Of a stretch of DNA of 64,000 nucleotides, positions 48,894-57,861 are shown piece by piece (the stretch's first letter is position 1; every line of letters begins with the position of its first letter). The DNA lies in NCBI GenBank assembly GCA_958296005.1, contig CATQHQ010000002.1:1-64000 (forward strand), written 5' to 3'. The translations under genes were made by a program, and so were the position numbers. The notes under the pieces are model-generated. The model saw only the letters and a list, made by a program, of their open reading frames with translations, had not been told where the DNA came from and made no database searches. Source of the stretch: Longimicrobiales bacterium. GTDB lineage: Bacteria > Gemmatimonadota > Gemmatimonadetes > Longimicrobiales > Gaopeijiaceae.

Positions 48894-50105
48894 TCAGCCG
48901 CGTCGGTCCGCCAGCGGCGGCGCGTCGTCAGGGATCGACCCGGGGGGCGCGACCTCGACTTCGGCGCGGACTCCAACGGCCTCGCGGATGCGCGCCGCCA
49001 GCGCCGTCGGGTCGGGGTCGCAACCGGAAGCGGGCGCCATGCGCACGGTGAGCACGTCGCGACCCCCGGCCTCGGTCACCGTCGCGGCGAAGCGGCCCAC
49101 GGACGGTTCGTCCGCCAGCGCCGCCGTCAGCTCCCGAGGGTGCACGAACATCCCCCGCACCTTCACGCCCTCGCCCACCCGGCCCAGGAAGCCCGTCAGG
49201 CGCGGGCTCGCCCGTCCGCACGAACACGGGGCTCGGTTCCACGCCGATAGGTCGCCGGTGCCGAAGCGCACCAGCGGGTAGACCTCGTTCGGGCTAGTCA
49301 CCACCACTTCGCCCGGCGCACCGTCGCCGCCCACCGGCTGGCCGTCCCGGGGCGACAGCAGCTCGATCACGACCTCCGGCGCTACGTGCCACCCGTCCTT
49401 CGCTTCGCATTCGTACCCCAGCGTGCCTGCGTCGGCGGTGCCGTAGGATTGGTAGACGTCCACGCCGAAGCCGTCCTGGAGGCGGTCGCGGAGAGCCGGC
49501 GGCAACGGTGCACCAGTGACCAGCGCCCGGCGCAAGGGCAACGGAGTCCCGGCCGCCGCCGCCCGCTCCAGCAAGGCGACGAGGAACTGGGGCGTGCCCA
49601 CGTAGCCTGTCGCGTTCGCCGCCCGCGCCGCCTCGATCTGCGCCGCCGTGCCGCTCACTCCCCCGGGGAGGACCACGCATCCCACCGCCCGCAGCCCGCC
49701 GTCCAGCATGAGGCCCCCCGGGGTCATGTGGTACGAGAAGGCGTTGAGCACCACGTCGCCCCGCCGAAAGCCGGCCGCCCGCGCCGCCGGTGCCACTCGC
49801 CAGAAGTCGGGTGCGTTGCCCTCCGGGTCGATGATCGGCCCCGGCGAGCGGTAGACCCGCTTGAGCGCACCCACGGGAACCGCCAGCATTCCGCCGAACG
49901 GCGGGTCCGCAGCCTGGAGCGCGGGCAAGTCGTCCTTCGCCAGCACGGGGATTGGCCCGAGTCCGGCGACGCCGGCGACGTCCTGCGGCGACACCCCCCC
50001 GCGCTCCAGCTGCGCCCGAACCTCCCGGCTTCGCTCCGCGCCGTAGGCCACGGCCTCCGCCGCCAGCCGGTCTTGCTCCGCCAGCCAGCCGGTTACGACA
50101 GCCAC
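48894..50105 (-). CDS. Phenylacetate-CoA-ligase-like adenylate-forming enzyme
   Basis: A 403-residue ANL-fold protein, similar in length to PaaK-like ligases. Seen: SYHMTPGGLMLDGGLRAVG, LVTGAPLPPALRDRL, YQSYGTADAGTLGYEC and the hinge region FLGRVGEGVKVRGMFVHP. It would adenylate an aryl or short organic acid and transfer it to CoA. GTG 50105 overlaps livF by 13 nt. Last gene of the transporter operon, so it probably activates the imported acid. The exact substrate cannot be told. Confidence 0.8.
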   Translation of the reverse strand: MAVVTGWLAEQDRLAAEAVAYGAERSREVRAQLERGGVSPQDVAGVAGLGPIPVLAKDDLPALQAADPPFGGMLAVPVGALKRVYRSPGPIIDPEGNAPDFWRVAPAARAAGFRRGDVVLNAFSYHMTPGGLMLDGGLRAVGCVVLPGGVSGTAAQIEAARAANATGYVGTPQFLVALLERAAAAGTPLPLRRALVTGAPLPPALRDRLQDGFGVDVYQSYGTADAGTLGYECEAKDGWHVAPEVVIELLSPRDGQPVGGDGAPGEVVVTSPNEVYPLVRFGTGDLSAWNRAPCSCGRASPRLTGFLGRVGEGVKVRGMFVHPRELTAALADEPSVGRFAATVTEAGGRDVLTVRMAPASGCDPDPTALAARIREAVGVRAEVEVAPPGSIPDDAPPLADRRG

Positions 50106-50950
50106 CGCTTCCGTCGCCGGTAGTGCTTCACGTCCCGATAGGAGCGCCGCCCCGAGTCGCCCAGGCCCAGGTAGAACTCCTTGACGTCTTCGTTGTCCCG
50201 CAGCTCGGCGGCGGTCCCTTCCAGCACGACGCGACCGCTTTCCATCACGTAGCCGTAGCTGGCCACGGAGAGCGCCAGCCGGGCGTTCTGCTCCACCAGC
50301 AGGATCGTCGTGCCCTCCTCCCGGTTGATCCGCTCCAGGATCTCGAAGATGCTCTCGACCAGGATCGGCGCCAGCCCGAGGGAAGGCTCGTCCAGCAGCA
50401 GCAGGCGCGGGCGGGCCATCAACGCGCGGCCCATCGCCAGCATCTGCTGCTCGCCGCCCGAGAGGTGCCCGGCGGTCTGACGTCGGCGCTCGGCCAGCCG
50501 CGGAAACCAGCCGAACACCCGCTCCACGTCGGCCTCCACCGCGCTTCGGTCGCGCCGGGTGTACGCTCCGGCGATCAGGTTCTCCCGGACGGTCAGGTGC
50601 TCGAACACCCGTCGCCCCTCCAACACTTGGAAGACGCCCTTCTCGACGATCCGGTGAGCGGCGGTTCCCTGGATCTCTTCGCCCGCGAAGACGATCGTGC
50701 CGTCGGCGACCTCGCCGTCCTCCACGTGGAGCAGCCCCGAGATTGCCTTGAGGGTGGTGGTCTTGCCCGCTCCGTTGGCGCCCAGCAACGCGGCCACCTG
50801 CCCCTCGGCCACCTCCAGCGATAGCCCCCGCAGCACGAGGATCACCTCGTCGTAGCGAACCTCCACGTTGTTGAGGCGGAGCAGGGGAGCCGGCACCTGC
50901 CTGCGGTCCGCTGGGTCGGACGCCGCCTGGGCCGGTTCCCTCACGTTCAC
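50093..50950 (-). CDS. livF: ABC transporter ATP-binding protein, LivF type
   Basis: A 285-residue ATPase of the branched-chain (HAAT) family. Walker A GANGAGKTTT, signature LSGGEQQML and Walker B LLLLDEPSLGLAP are present, followed by LLVEQN. GTG 50950 was chosen because it lies 13 nt after the stop of the substrate-binding protein gene. GTG 50944 and an upstream ATG inside that gene are alternatives. Works with LivG on the same importer. Confidence 0.88.
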   Translation of the reverse strand: MNVREPAQAASDPADRRQVPAPLLRLNNVEVRYDEVILVLRGLSLEVAEGQVAALLGANGAGKTTTLKAISGLLHVEDGEVADGTIVFAGEEIQGTAAHRIVEKGVFQVLEGRRVFEHLTVRENLIAGAYTRRDRSAVEADVERVFGWFPRLAERRRQTAGHLSGGEQQMLAMGRALMARPRLLLLDEPSLGLAPILVESIFEILERINREEGTTILLVEQNARLALSVASYGYVMESGRVVLEGTAAELRDNEDVKEFYLGLGDSGRRSYRDVKHYRRRKRWLS

Positions 50951-50963
50951 GCCGCCGGACGGC

Positions 50964-52202
50964 TCACGGCGTCGCCGGCGCCTGCAGGAACTCGGTGGCA
51001 GGAACCCACTGGCCCCCCTCGACATGGAAGAGTCGAAGCCCCTTGGCCCCCCGGTGGTCGTCGGGCGTGATCGTCAGCGGAACGGTGACGCCGCCCATCT
51101 CGAACTCGCGGAAGGTCTCGAGCTCGGCCTTGATGGCGGCGCCGGTCAGCTCCCGCCCGCCCGCGACGATCCTGCGCATCGCCTCGCCGAAGACCGCGAT
51201 CGTCCACCAACCTTGCGTGTAGGCGTTGGTTCTGCCTTCCGGGGACCCTCCCGTCGCCTCCAGGTGCTCGCGGATCACGGCGGTTCCGGGCACGTCCACC
51301 GTCAGGGGCGCATAGGGCACGGTCCCCATCACCCCTTCCGTCGCCTCTCCCGCCAGTCGCACGAGAAGGGCGTTGGCGCACCAGTTGAGGCAGACGAAGG
51401 TCTGGTCCATGCCCAGGCTCCGAGCGTTGCGGAGGGCCTGCGCCGCGGGCCCCGACGTGTTCTGAATCACGACGTACCGGGCGCCGCTCTGGCGGATCCG
51501 CGACAGCTCGGCCGTGTAGTCCACCGCCCCCCGGGGCATCTCGTACAGGGAAAGGTCTATCCCGCGCATCTCCGCGTACTCGGCCCCGCCTTGCCGAGCG
51601 GGCGAGAGACCAAAGGGACTGGCGTTGTGCATCAGGGCGACGACGGGCGTTCCACCTTCGTGCTGACGGGCGATCCACTCCAGCGCGATGCGGAACTGGT
51701 CGCTGTAGCTGGTCGCGACGAGGAAGTTGTACGGCGCTTCCTTCGGGTCGCCCAAGCGGTGGGAGAGCGAAGCGGAGCTGAACGGGACCTGGTCGTCGGC
51801 CACCCGGGTGTGGAGCGCTTCCGTGTCGCCGGTGCCCCAGCCCATGAACGCGACCACGCCCCGACCGACCATTCGGCTGTACGCCTGTTCCGCCCGGGCC
51901 ACGTCGTAGGCGTAGTCCTCGTAGTCGAGATCGACCGTCCGACCTTCGATCCCGCCGCGGCCGTTGGTCCACTCGACCCACGCGCGCATTCCGTTCGCGT
52001 AGTCGGTACCCACGTCGGCGGTGGGACCCGTGAGGTCGAAGATGGCGCCGATCCGGATGGGGCCGTCGCCGCCTCCCGTCCCCCCGTCGCCGCCGCAGCT
52101 TGCCGCCGCCACCACGCCTGCCCACGCCCACGCCCACATCCACGTCGCCGCGACAGCCGCCGGTCGCCGCCCTCGTCGGCGGCATCGCCTCGTCGTCTTC
52201 AT
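50964..52202 (-). CDS. livK: Branched-chain-type substrate-binding lipoprotein
   Basis: A 412-residue protein with a lipobox (AAASC) and periplasmic binding-protein fold type I: IGAIFDLTGPTADVG, ADDQVPFSSASLSH, ALEWIARQHEGG and PLTVDVPGTAVIREHLEATG. Members bind amino acids, urea or aromatic and other organic acids. ATG 52202 has a strong Shine-Dalgarno (AAGGGAG). The co-encoded acyl-CoA ligases favour an organic acid rather than an amino acid as ligand. Confidence 0.85.
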   Translation of the reverse strand: MKTTRRCRRRGRRPAAVAATWMWAWAWAGVVAAASCGGDGGTGGGDGPIRIGAIFDLTGPTADVGTDYANGMRAWVEWTNGRGGIEGRTVDLDYEDYAYDVARAEQAYSRMVGRGVVAFMGWGTGDTEALHTRVADDQVPFSSASLSHRLGDPKEAPYNFLVATSYSDQFRIALEWIARQHEGGTPVVALMHNASPFGLSPARQGGAEYAEMRGIDLSLYEMPRGAVDYTAELSRIRQSGARYVVIQNTSGPAAQALRNARSLGMDQTFVCLNWCANALLVRLAGEATEGVMGTVPYAPLTVDVPGTAVIREHLEATGGSPEGRTNAYTQGWWTIAVFGEAMRRIVAGGRELTGAAIKAELETFREFEMGGVTVPLTITPDDHRGAKGLRLFHVEGGQWVPATEFLQAPATP

Positions 52203-52243
52203 GCTCTTTGCTCCCTTTATCGGGTGAGGATGCGCGCCAGTCG

Positions 52244-53326
52244 TTACGATGCGCGGTTTTCGCCGCGACGGTACGCGAAGGGCCACACTTGAAAGTAGTC
52301 CTTGACGTTGCCCCACAACTTGGACAACCCCTTGGGCTCGAACACGAGGAAGAGGATGATCACCACCCCGAAGACCGCCTGCTGAACATAGGGAAGCTGC
52401 GTCGCGACCTGGGGCGCCACGTCGCGCAGCGCGCGTCCGGCGTTGGCGATCAGCGCCGGCAGCAGGGTGATCAGCGCCGCCCCGAAGAACGAGCCGCGGA
52501 CCGTCCCCAGTCCGCCCACGATGATCATCGCCAAGTACGCGACGCTCGTCTCCAAGGTGAAGCGCTCCCACGCCACGATGTTGCGGTAGTAGGCCGTCAG
52601 CGCACCGGCCAGCCCCACGAAGAACGACGACGCGGCGAACGCCAGCAGCTTGTGCTTGAAGACGTCCACGCCGATTACGCCGGCGGCCACGTCCTGGTCC
52701 CGAACCGCCACGAACGCCCGTCCGGTCCGGCTGCGGAAGAGGTTGGCGGCGAAGAGGGCGGTTGCCGCCGCAGCGGCGATGCCGAGCCAGTAGAACTCGA
52801 AGCTCCCGTTGAGCCTGTGGCCGAAGAGATGGGGCGCCGGCGCCACTACGGCCTCGGTGCCGCCGGTGACCGCGGTCCAGTGGGTGACCGTCCACTCGGT
52901 GATCTCCTGGGCGGCCAACGTCGCGATCGCCAGGTACAGCCCCTTCAGGCGCAGCGACGGCAGGCCGAAGAAGGTGCCCACCGCCGCCGTCAGCAGGCAC
53001 GCCAGCACGATGCTGCCCCCCCACGGCAGCCCCCACTCCAGCGTCATCAGCGCCGCGCCGTATGCGCCGACGGCCATGAACGCCCCCTGGCCCAGGGATA
53101 TCTGCCCCGTGTACCCCACCAGGATGTTCAGCCCGATCGCGCCGACCGTGGCGATGGCGACCTGGTTGGCCAGGTCCAGCCAATAGCCGGATGCGACGAA
53201 GGGAAACACCAGCAGCGCCCCTGCGAAGAGCGTCAGACGGATCCGCTGCGCCGGTCGGGGACGCAGCCCCATCGCCGACTCGTAGCGAACGTGGTACACG
53301 CCGCAGCCCTGGCTCGTCAGTCTCAT
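52244..53326 (-). CDS. livM: ABC permease, LivM type
   Basis: A 360-residue multi-pass membrane protein with the LivM motifs GLNILVGYTGQISLGQGAFMAVGAYGAA, EITEWTVTHWTAVTGG and SFFGAALITLLPAL (quoted in short pieces). ATG 53326 overlaps the livH stop (ATGA). One half of the transmembrane channel of the importer encoded by this operon. Confidence 0.9.
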   Translation of the reverse strand: MRLTSQGCGVYHVRYESAMGLRPRPAQRIRLTLFAGALLVFPFVASGYWLDLANQVAIATVGAIGLNILVGYTGQISLGQGAFMAVGAYGAALMTLEWGLPWGGSIVLACLLTAAVGTFFGLPSLRLKGLYLAIATLAAQEITEWTVTHWTAVTGGTEAVVAPAPHLFGHRLNGSFEFYWLGIAAAAATALFAANLFRSRTGRAFVAVRDQDVAAGVIGVDVFKHKLLAFAASSFFVGLAGALTAYYRNIVAWERFTLETSVAYLAMIIVGGLGTVRGSFFGAALITLLPALIANAGRALRDVAPQVATQLPYVQQAVFGVVIILFLVFEPKGLSKLWGNVKDYFQVWPFAYRRGENRAS

Positions 53327-54195
53327 ACCCGCTCGATGACCTCCTTCCCGAAGAGGCCGTAGGGGCGCACCATCAGCACGAGCAAGAGCACCACGTAGGG
53401 GATTACGAGGCTCAGCCCGTGGCCGAGGTACCCGCCCGCATACACCTCCAGCAGCCCGATCGCCACGCCGCCGATCACCGCGCCGCCGATCGAGTCGAGG
53501 CCGCCCAGGACCACCACCGGAAAGACCCGCAGCCCGATCGCCGAGACGTTGGGGCTGACCCCGACCACGTTCGCCAGCATGATGCCGCCCACTGCCGCCG
53601 AGACCGCCGCCAGCCCCCACGCCACGCCGAAGACCCGGGGGATGCTGATCCCCATGCTCAGGGCCGCTTGCTGGTCGTCGGCGATCGCCCGCATCGCGAT
53701 CCCGTCCCGAGCGTAGCGAAAGAAGAGCCCCAGGCCCCCCAGAACCGCCAGCGCGATGGGGATCGACAGCAGCCGCCCCGCAGACACGACCGCCGATCCG
53801 AGCGCCACCTCGCCCTCGGGCAAGAACGACTCGAAGGACCGAGGACGCGGTCCCCACACCGCGTTCACCAAGGCCCGCAGCACGCTGGACAGCCCGATCG
53901 TCGCCATGACCATGGAGATGACCGGCTCGCCGACCAGGGGGCGAAGCACCAGCCGCTCGACGGCCAGCCCGGCGGCCACCGCCATCAGCACCACGACCAG
54001 CACGCCGACGCTCCACGGCAGCCCGGCCTGCGCCAGCGCGAAGAAGATCAGGTACGTGCCCAGGAGGAGAAGATCGCCTTGGGCGAAGTTGATCACGTCG
54101 CTGGCCTTGTACACGACGACGAAGCCCGCCGCAGCCAGCGCGTACGTCGTCCCGTTGCTCAGCCCCGAGACGGTGAGCTGGAGAAAGGCGTCCAC
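53323..54195 (-). CDS. livH: ABC permease, LivH type
   Basis: A 290-residue permease: GTTYALAAAGFVVVYK, DVINFAQGDLLLLGTYL, VLGGLDSIGGAVIGGVAIGL and MVRPYGLFGKE are the LivH pattern. GTG 54195 was chosen: it lies 4 nt after the acyl-CoA synthetase stop and gives the normal family length. An upstream start (54240) would overlap the preceding gene by 41 nt. Pairs with LivM. Confidence 0.88.
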   Translation of the reverse strand: MDAFLQLTVSGLSNGTTYALAAAGFVVVYKASDVINFAQGDLLLLGTYLIFFALAQAGLPWSVGVLVVVLMAVAAGLAVERLVLRPLVGEPVISMVMATIGLSSVLRALVNAVWGPRPRSFESFLPEGEVALGSAVVSAGRLLSIPIALAVLGGLGLFFRYARDGIAMRAIADDQQAALSMGISIPRVFGVAWGLAAVSAAVGGIMLANVVGVSPNVSAIGLRVFPVVVLGGLDSIGGAVIGGVAIGLLEVYAGGYLGHGLSLVIPYVVLLLVLMVRPYGLFGKEVIERV

Positions 54196-54199
54196 GGGA

Positions 54200-56143
54200 T
54201 CAGCCCCGGTGGCCGGGTCGGGCGTCGCGGGGGCCGGCACCGTCCGGCGCGGCCGTCGTCTCGATGCGCAGGTCGTGCTTGGCGATCGACGTGCGCCCGT
54301 CCTGGTAGGCGACCTCGGTTTCGACGAACACCGAGTCCTCGTCCCCGTTCAGCCCCTCCACCAGCTCGCTGAACCGGGCGGCGACATGCCTGCGTCGGAC
54401 CTTCCGCGTCCGGGTAAGTTCGGCGTCGTCGGCGTGGAGCTCCTTGTGCAACAGCAGGAACCGACGGATGCGGGCGGACGCGGGCAGCTCTCGGTTGACC
54501 TCCTCCACGTGCCGGCGAACCAAGTCGTACACCTCCGGCTTCCGCGCCAAGTCGGTGAAGGTCGTGTAGGCGATCTGACGCCGTTCGGCCCACTGGCCAG
54601 CGTTCTCCATGTCGATCGCGATCATCGCGGTGACGAAGGCGAAGTCGCCGCCGCCGAAGACGACCGCCTCCCGAACGTACGGGCTGAACTTCAGCTTGTT
54701 CTCGACGAACTGGGGCGAGAAGCTGTCGCCGTTGGGCAGCCTCGTCACATCGCTCAAGCGGTCGATGACGACCAGGTGGCCGTCGTCGAAGTAGCCGGCG
54801 TCGCCGGAGCGGAGCCAGCCGCCCTCCAACGCGCCCGCCGTGGCCTCCGGGTTGCGGAAGTAGCCCTGGAAGACCGCCGGGCTGCGGCAAAGGATCTCGC
54901 CTTCGTCCGATATGCGGATCTCCGTGTCGGCGAGGGGTGTGCCGACGGTCTGGAAGCGCACGTCTCCATCCCTGTGCGTGACCGAGATCCCCGACACCTC
55001 CGTCTGCCCGTAGAGCTGCTTCAGGTTGACGCCGATCGAGTGGAAGAAGCGGAAGACGTCCGGCCCCAGCGCCGCGCCGCCCGTGTACGCCCGCCGCACT
55101 CGGTCGAGTCCCAGCTGGTCGCGGATCGGCCCAAAGACGGTCCAGTCGGCCACGCGCCGGCGCAGCCGCCCGCTCCAGCTCTCGACCTGCCCTCGGAAGC
55201 GCGCATCCGCAGACGCCTTGCCGACCCGCATCGCCCACCGGTACGCCCAGCGCTTGATCGGCGTGGCGTCCCCAGCCATGACCTGCACGTCCGACACCAT
55301 GTTCTCCCAGATGCGGGGCGGCGACATGATCGTCTGGGGCCCGATCTCCCGCATGTCCTTGCGCACCGTCTCCGCTTCCTCGGGGAAGTTGACCGCGAAC
55401 CCCACCGTCAGCGCGCTGAACACCGAGAGCATCTGCTCGCCGACCCACGCCAGGGGCAGGAACGACACGAAGTCGTCGTCGGGCGACAGGGGATCGGCTC
55501 GCTGCAGCTGATCCGCCATCGACAGGAGGTTGGCGTGGGAGAGCATCGCCAGCTTGGGCCGGCTGGTGGTCCCGGAGGTGGTGCACAGCAACGCGGTGTC
55601 GCCGGAGCTCACCGCCGCCAGCTTGCGGTCGAAGAGCTCAGGAGAGTTGGCGTGCACCTCGGCGCCGAGCGCTTCCACATCCTCGAAGGAGGTCAGCCCA
55701 GGGGCCTGGTAGCTCAGCATCCCCCGGCTGTCGTAGTAGACGATGTGCGCCAGGCCGGGCAGCCCGCCCCTCACCTCCAGCACCTTGTCCACCTGCTCCT
55801 GGTCCTCGGCGACCACGACTTGGGGCGTCGCCGCCTCGAGCAACCCCGCCAGCTCCGCCGCCACGGCGTCCTGATACAGCCCCAGAGGGAGGGCGCCCAG
55901 CGCCTGCGCGGCCAACTCGGCGATCATCCACTCGGGCCGGTTGTCGCCGACGACCGCGATCCTGTCGCCCCGGGCCACCCCCAGCGCCTCCAGCCCCAGC
56001 GAGAAGCGCCGAACTCGGTCCAGGTAGCCCGCCCACGTGATCTCCCGCCAGATGCCGAACTCCTTCTCTCGGAGGGCGACGGCGTCGGGCGTTCGCTCGG
56101 CTCGGTGGGCCAGGAGGCCCGGCAGGGACCGACGCCCGATCAC
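54200..56143 (-). CDS. Long-chain-type acyl-CoA synthetase
   Basis: A 647-residue ANL enzyme. TALLCTTSGTTSRPK (P-loop), DDFVSFLPLAWVGEQ, YTGGAALGPDVFRFF, LYGQTEVSG and GWLRSGDAGYFDDGHL are typical AMP-binding motifs. GTG 56143 overlaps the livG stop (GTGA), confirming the start. Inserted between livG and livH, it is probably the activating ligase for the imported acid. Soluble or peripheral membrane. Confidence 0.88.
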   Translation of the reverse strand: MIGRRSLPGLLAHRAERTPDAVALREKEFGIWREITWAGYLDRVRRFSLGLEALGVARGDRIAVVGDNRPEWMIAELAAQALGALPLGLYQDAVAAELAGLLEAATPQVVVAEDQEQVDKVLEVRGGLPGLAHIVYYDSRGMLSYQAPGLTSFEDVEALGAEVHANSPELFDRKLAAVSSGDTALLCTTSGTTSRPKLAMLSHANLLSMADQLQRADPLSPDDDFVSFLPLAWVGEQMLSVFSALTVGFAVNFPEEAETVRKDMREIGPQTIMSPPRIWENMVSDVQVMAGDATPIKRWAYRWAMRVGKASADARFRGQVESWSGRLRRRVADWTVFGPIRDQLGLDRVRRAYTGGAALGPDVFRFFHSIGVNLKQLYGQTEVSGISVTHRDGDVRFQTVGTPLADTEIRISDEGEILCRSPAVFQGYFRNPEATAGALEGGWLRSGDAGYFDDGHLVVIDRLSDVTRLPNGDSFSPQFVENKLKFSPYVREAVVFGGGDFAFVTAMIAIDMENAGQWAERRQIAYTTFTDLARKPEVYDLVRRHVEEVNRELPASARIRRFLLLHKELHADDAELTRTRKVRRRHVAARFSELVEGLNGDEDSVFVETEVAYQDGRTSIAKHDLRIETTAAPDGAGPRDARPGHRG

Positions 56144-56955
56144 GTCGCCGCGCCCTCCTGCCGTCCCAGATACGCCGTCACGACCGCAGGGTCGGCCCTC
56201 ACCTGCTGCGGCGCCCCCTCCGCGATCTTCTCGCCGAAGTCCATGACCGCCACTCGATCGGCGATCTCCATGACGACGTCGATGGCGTGGTCCACCACGA
56301 CCACCGTGACGCCCCACTCCTGGTTCACGTCCAGGACGAACCGCGCCATCGACTCCTTCTCTTCGGCGTTCATCCCCGCCATCGGCTCGTCCAGCAGGAG
56401 AAGAGACGGATCGAGCGCGAGGGCGCGCCCCAGCTCCACCAGCTTCTGGTCGCCGTATGCCAGGTTCCCGACCTCCGAGTCCCGCAGAGGCTCCAGTCGG
56501 AGGAAGTCCACGATCCGTTCCACCTGCTTGCGATGCTCGATCTCCACCCGCTGCTGCCCACCCCAGTAGAGGCCGCCGGAGAGCACGCCGCCGGTCATGT
56601 GCACGTGGCGGCCCAGCATGAGGTTGTCCAGCACCGTCATGTGCTTGAAGAGCTCGATGTTCTGGAAGGTGCGGCCCACGCCCATCGCCGCGATCCGGTG
56701 GGGCGGCAGCGTGTGCACATACCGGCGGACGCCGCGCCTGTCGATCGCCGCAATGGAGCCGGAAGCGGGACGGTAGAGCCCGGAGACGCAGTTGAGGACG
56801 CTCGTCTTTCCCGCACCGTTCGGCCCGATGAGGGCGAAGAGCTCTCCGCGCTCCACCTCCAGGCTGATCCCTGCCAGAGCGGTCACGCCGCCGAACCGAA
56901 GGGCGACGTCCCGAAGCTGGAGGGCTGCGGCCGGCACGTCGGTAGCGGAAGTCAT
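56140..56955 (-). CDS. livG: ABC transporter ATP-binding protein, LivG type
   Basis: A 271-residue ATPase: GPNGAGKTSVLNCVSG (Walker A), VGRTFQNIELF, LAYGDQKLVELGRAL (signature), LLLLDEPMAGMN (Walker B) and VDHAIDVV. ATG 56955 starts the operon livG-synthetase-livH-livM-livK-livF-ligase. Divergent to the gene at 57076, with a 120-nt spacer that must hold both promoters. Confidence 0.9.
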   Translation of the reverse strand: MTSATDVPAAALQLRDVALRFGGVTALAGISLEVERGELFALIGPNGAGKTSVLNCVSGLYRPASGSIAAIDRRGVRRYVHTLPPHRIAAMGVGRTFQNIELFKHMTVLDNLMLGRHVHMTGGVLSGGLYWGGQQRVEIEHRKQVERIVDFLRLEPLRDSEVGNLAYGDQKLVELGRALALDPSLLLLDEPMAGMNAEEKESMARFVLDVNQEWGVTVVVVDHAIDVVMEIADRVAVMDFGEKIAEGAPQQVRADPAVVTAYLGRQEGAAT

Positions 56956-57060
56956 GGGAAGAGAGTAAGACGGACGCCGGGGGCGGCAACCGAGGGCTCT
57001 TCCTTTGTCGGTGGACGGGCGTCGGGCGATCGGCTACTGTTGCCGGTCGCTAGCGTGTGC

Positions 57061-57070
57061 AAGGAGGAGA
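57061..57070 (+). promoter_or_regulatory. Near-perfect Shine-Dalgarno sequence
   Basis: AAGGAGGAGA ends 5 nt before ATG 57076, and decides this start against the earlier in-frame starts in the spacer. Confidence 0.8.
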
Positions 57071-57075
57071 ACCGC

Positions 57076-57861
57076 ATGTCGGACGAAAACGCAGCCCCCG
57101 TCGTCGAGCGATCGATCGCCGTCGAGGCCAGCCCCGCCACCGTGTGGGAGATCCTGTCGCAGCCGGAGCGCTTTTCGCGCTGGATGGAGGGCGTTGCCGC
57201 CTTCGAGCTCCGGGACGGAAGCCCCTTCCGAGTGGATTTCCCCAGCTTCGGCGCCGTCATCGCTGGAGAGGTCGCCGCCGTAGACGCGAAGGCGATGCAC
57301 TTGGCCGTCACCTGGGGTTCGGAGTCGGGTCCCCAAGCCGAGACCGTGCCCGCCGGTTCGACGCTGGTCGAGTTCCGAGTGCGGGAGCACGCCGCCGGTT
57401 GCCAAGTGGACCTCCGCCACAGCGGCTTCTCGTCGGACGTGGCGTCGTCGGAGCACGACGAGGGCTGGCGCTTCCATCTGGGACGCCTCGCCCTCGCGGC
57501 CAACCTCACCGACCTGGCCGCTGGCCTCGAGCGGACGCTGGCGCGCTGGTTCGAGGCGTGGAACGAGACCGACCCGGCAGCCCGCTTGGCCGCACTGCGC
57601 GACTGCTGCTTCGAGGAGGTGGAGTTCCGGGACGAATGGGCGGTGGCGCGGGGCGTCGAGAGCCTGAGCGTGCACATCGCCAACTGCCACCGCTTCATGC
57701 CCGGATGGCGGATCGAGGCGAACGGCGAGCCGCGCATCTGCCGAGGGGAAGCGCTGGTCGCGTGGCGCTCCAAGGGACCCCGAGGAACGGTCGAAGGCGT
57801 GAACCACATCCGCGCCGCCCACGACGGACGGCTGCGACGGGTCGCCGGCTTCAGCGACTGA
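57076..57861 (+). CDS. SRPBCC-domain protein fused to a SnoaL-like domain
   Basis: A 261-residue soluble protein. Residues 1-140 have a SRPBCC/AHSA1 pattern: VERSIAVEASPATVWEILSQ, PERFSRWMEG, SEHDEGWRFHLGRL. Residues about 155-261 look like a SnoaL/NTF2-like fold (LARWFEAWNETDPAARLAAL, HIANCHRFMPGW, VAWRSKGPRGTVEGV). The combination suggests ligand binding or a polyketide-cyclase-like or stress role; the true function is unknown. Strong Shine-Dalgarno just upstream. The 3' end overlaps the convergent gene by 11 nt. Confidence 0.75.
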   Translation: MSDENAAPVVERSIAVEASPATVWEILSQPERFSRWMEGVAAFELRDGSPFRVDFPSFGAVIAGEVAAVDAKAMHLAVTWGSESGPQAETVPAGSTLVEFRVREHAAGCQVDLRHSGFSSDVASSEHDEGWRFHLGRLALAANLTDLAAGLERTLARWFEAWNETDPAARLAALRDCCFEEVEFRDEWAVARGVESLSVHIANCHRFMPGWRIEANGEPRICRGEALVAWRSKGPRGTVEGVNHIRAAHDGRLRRVAGFSD

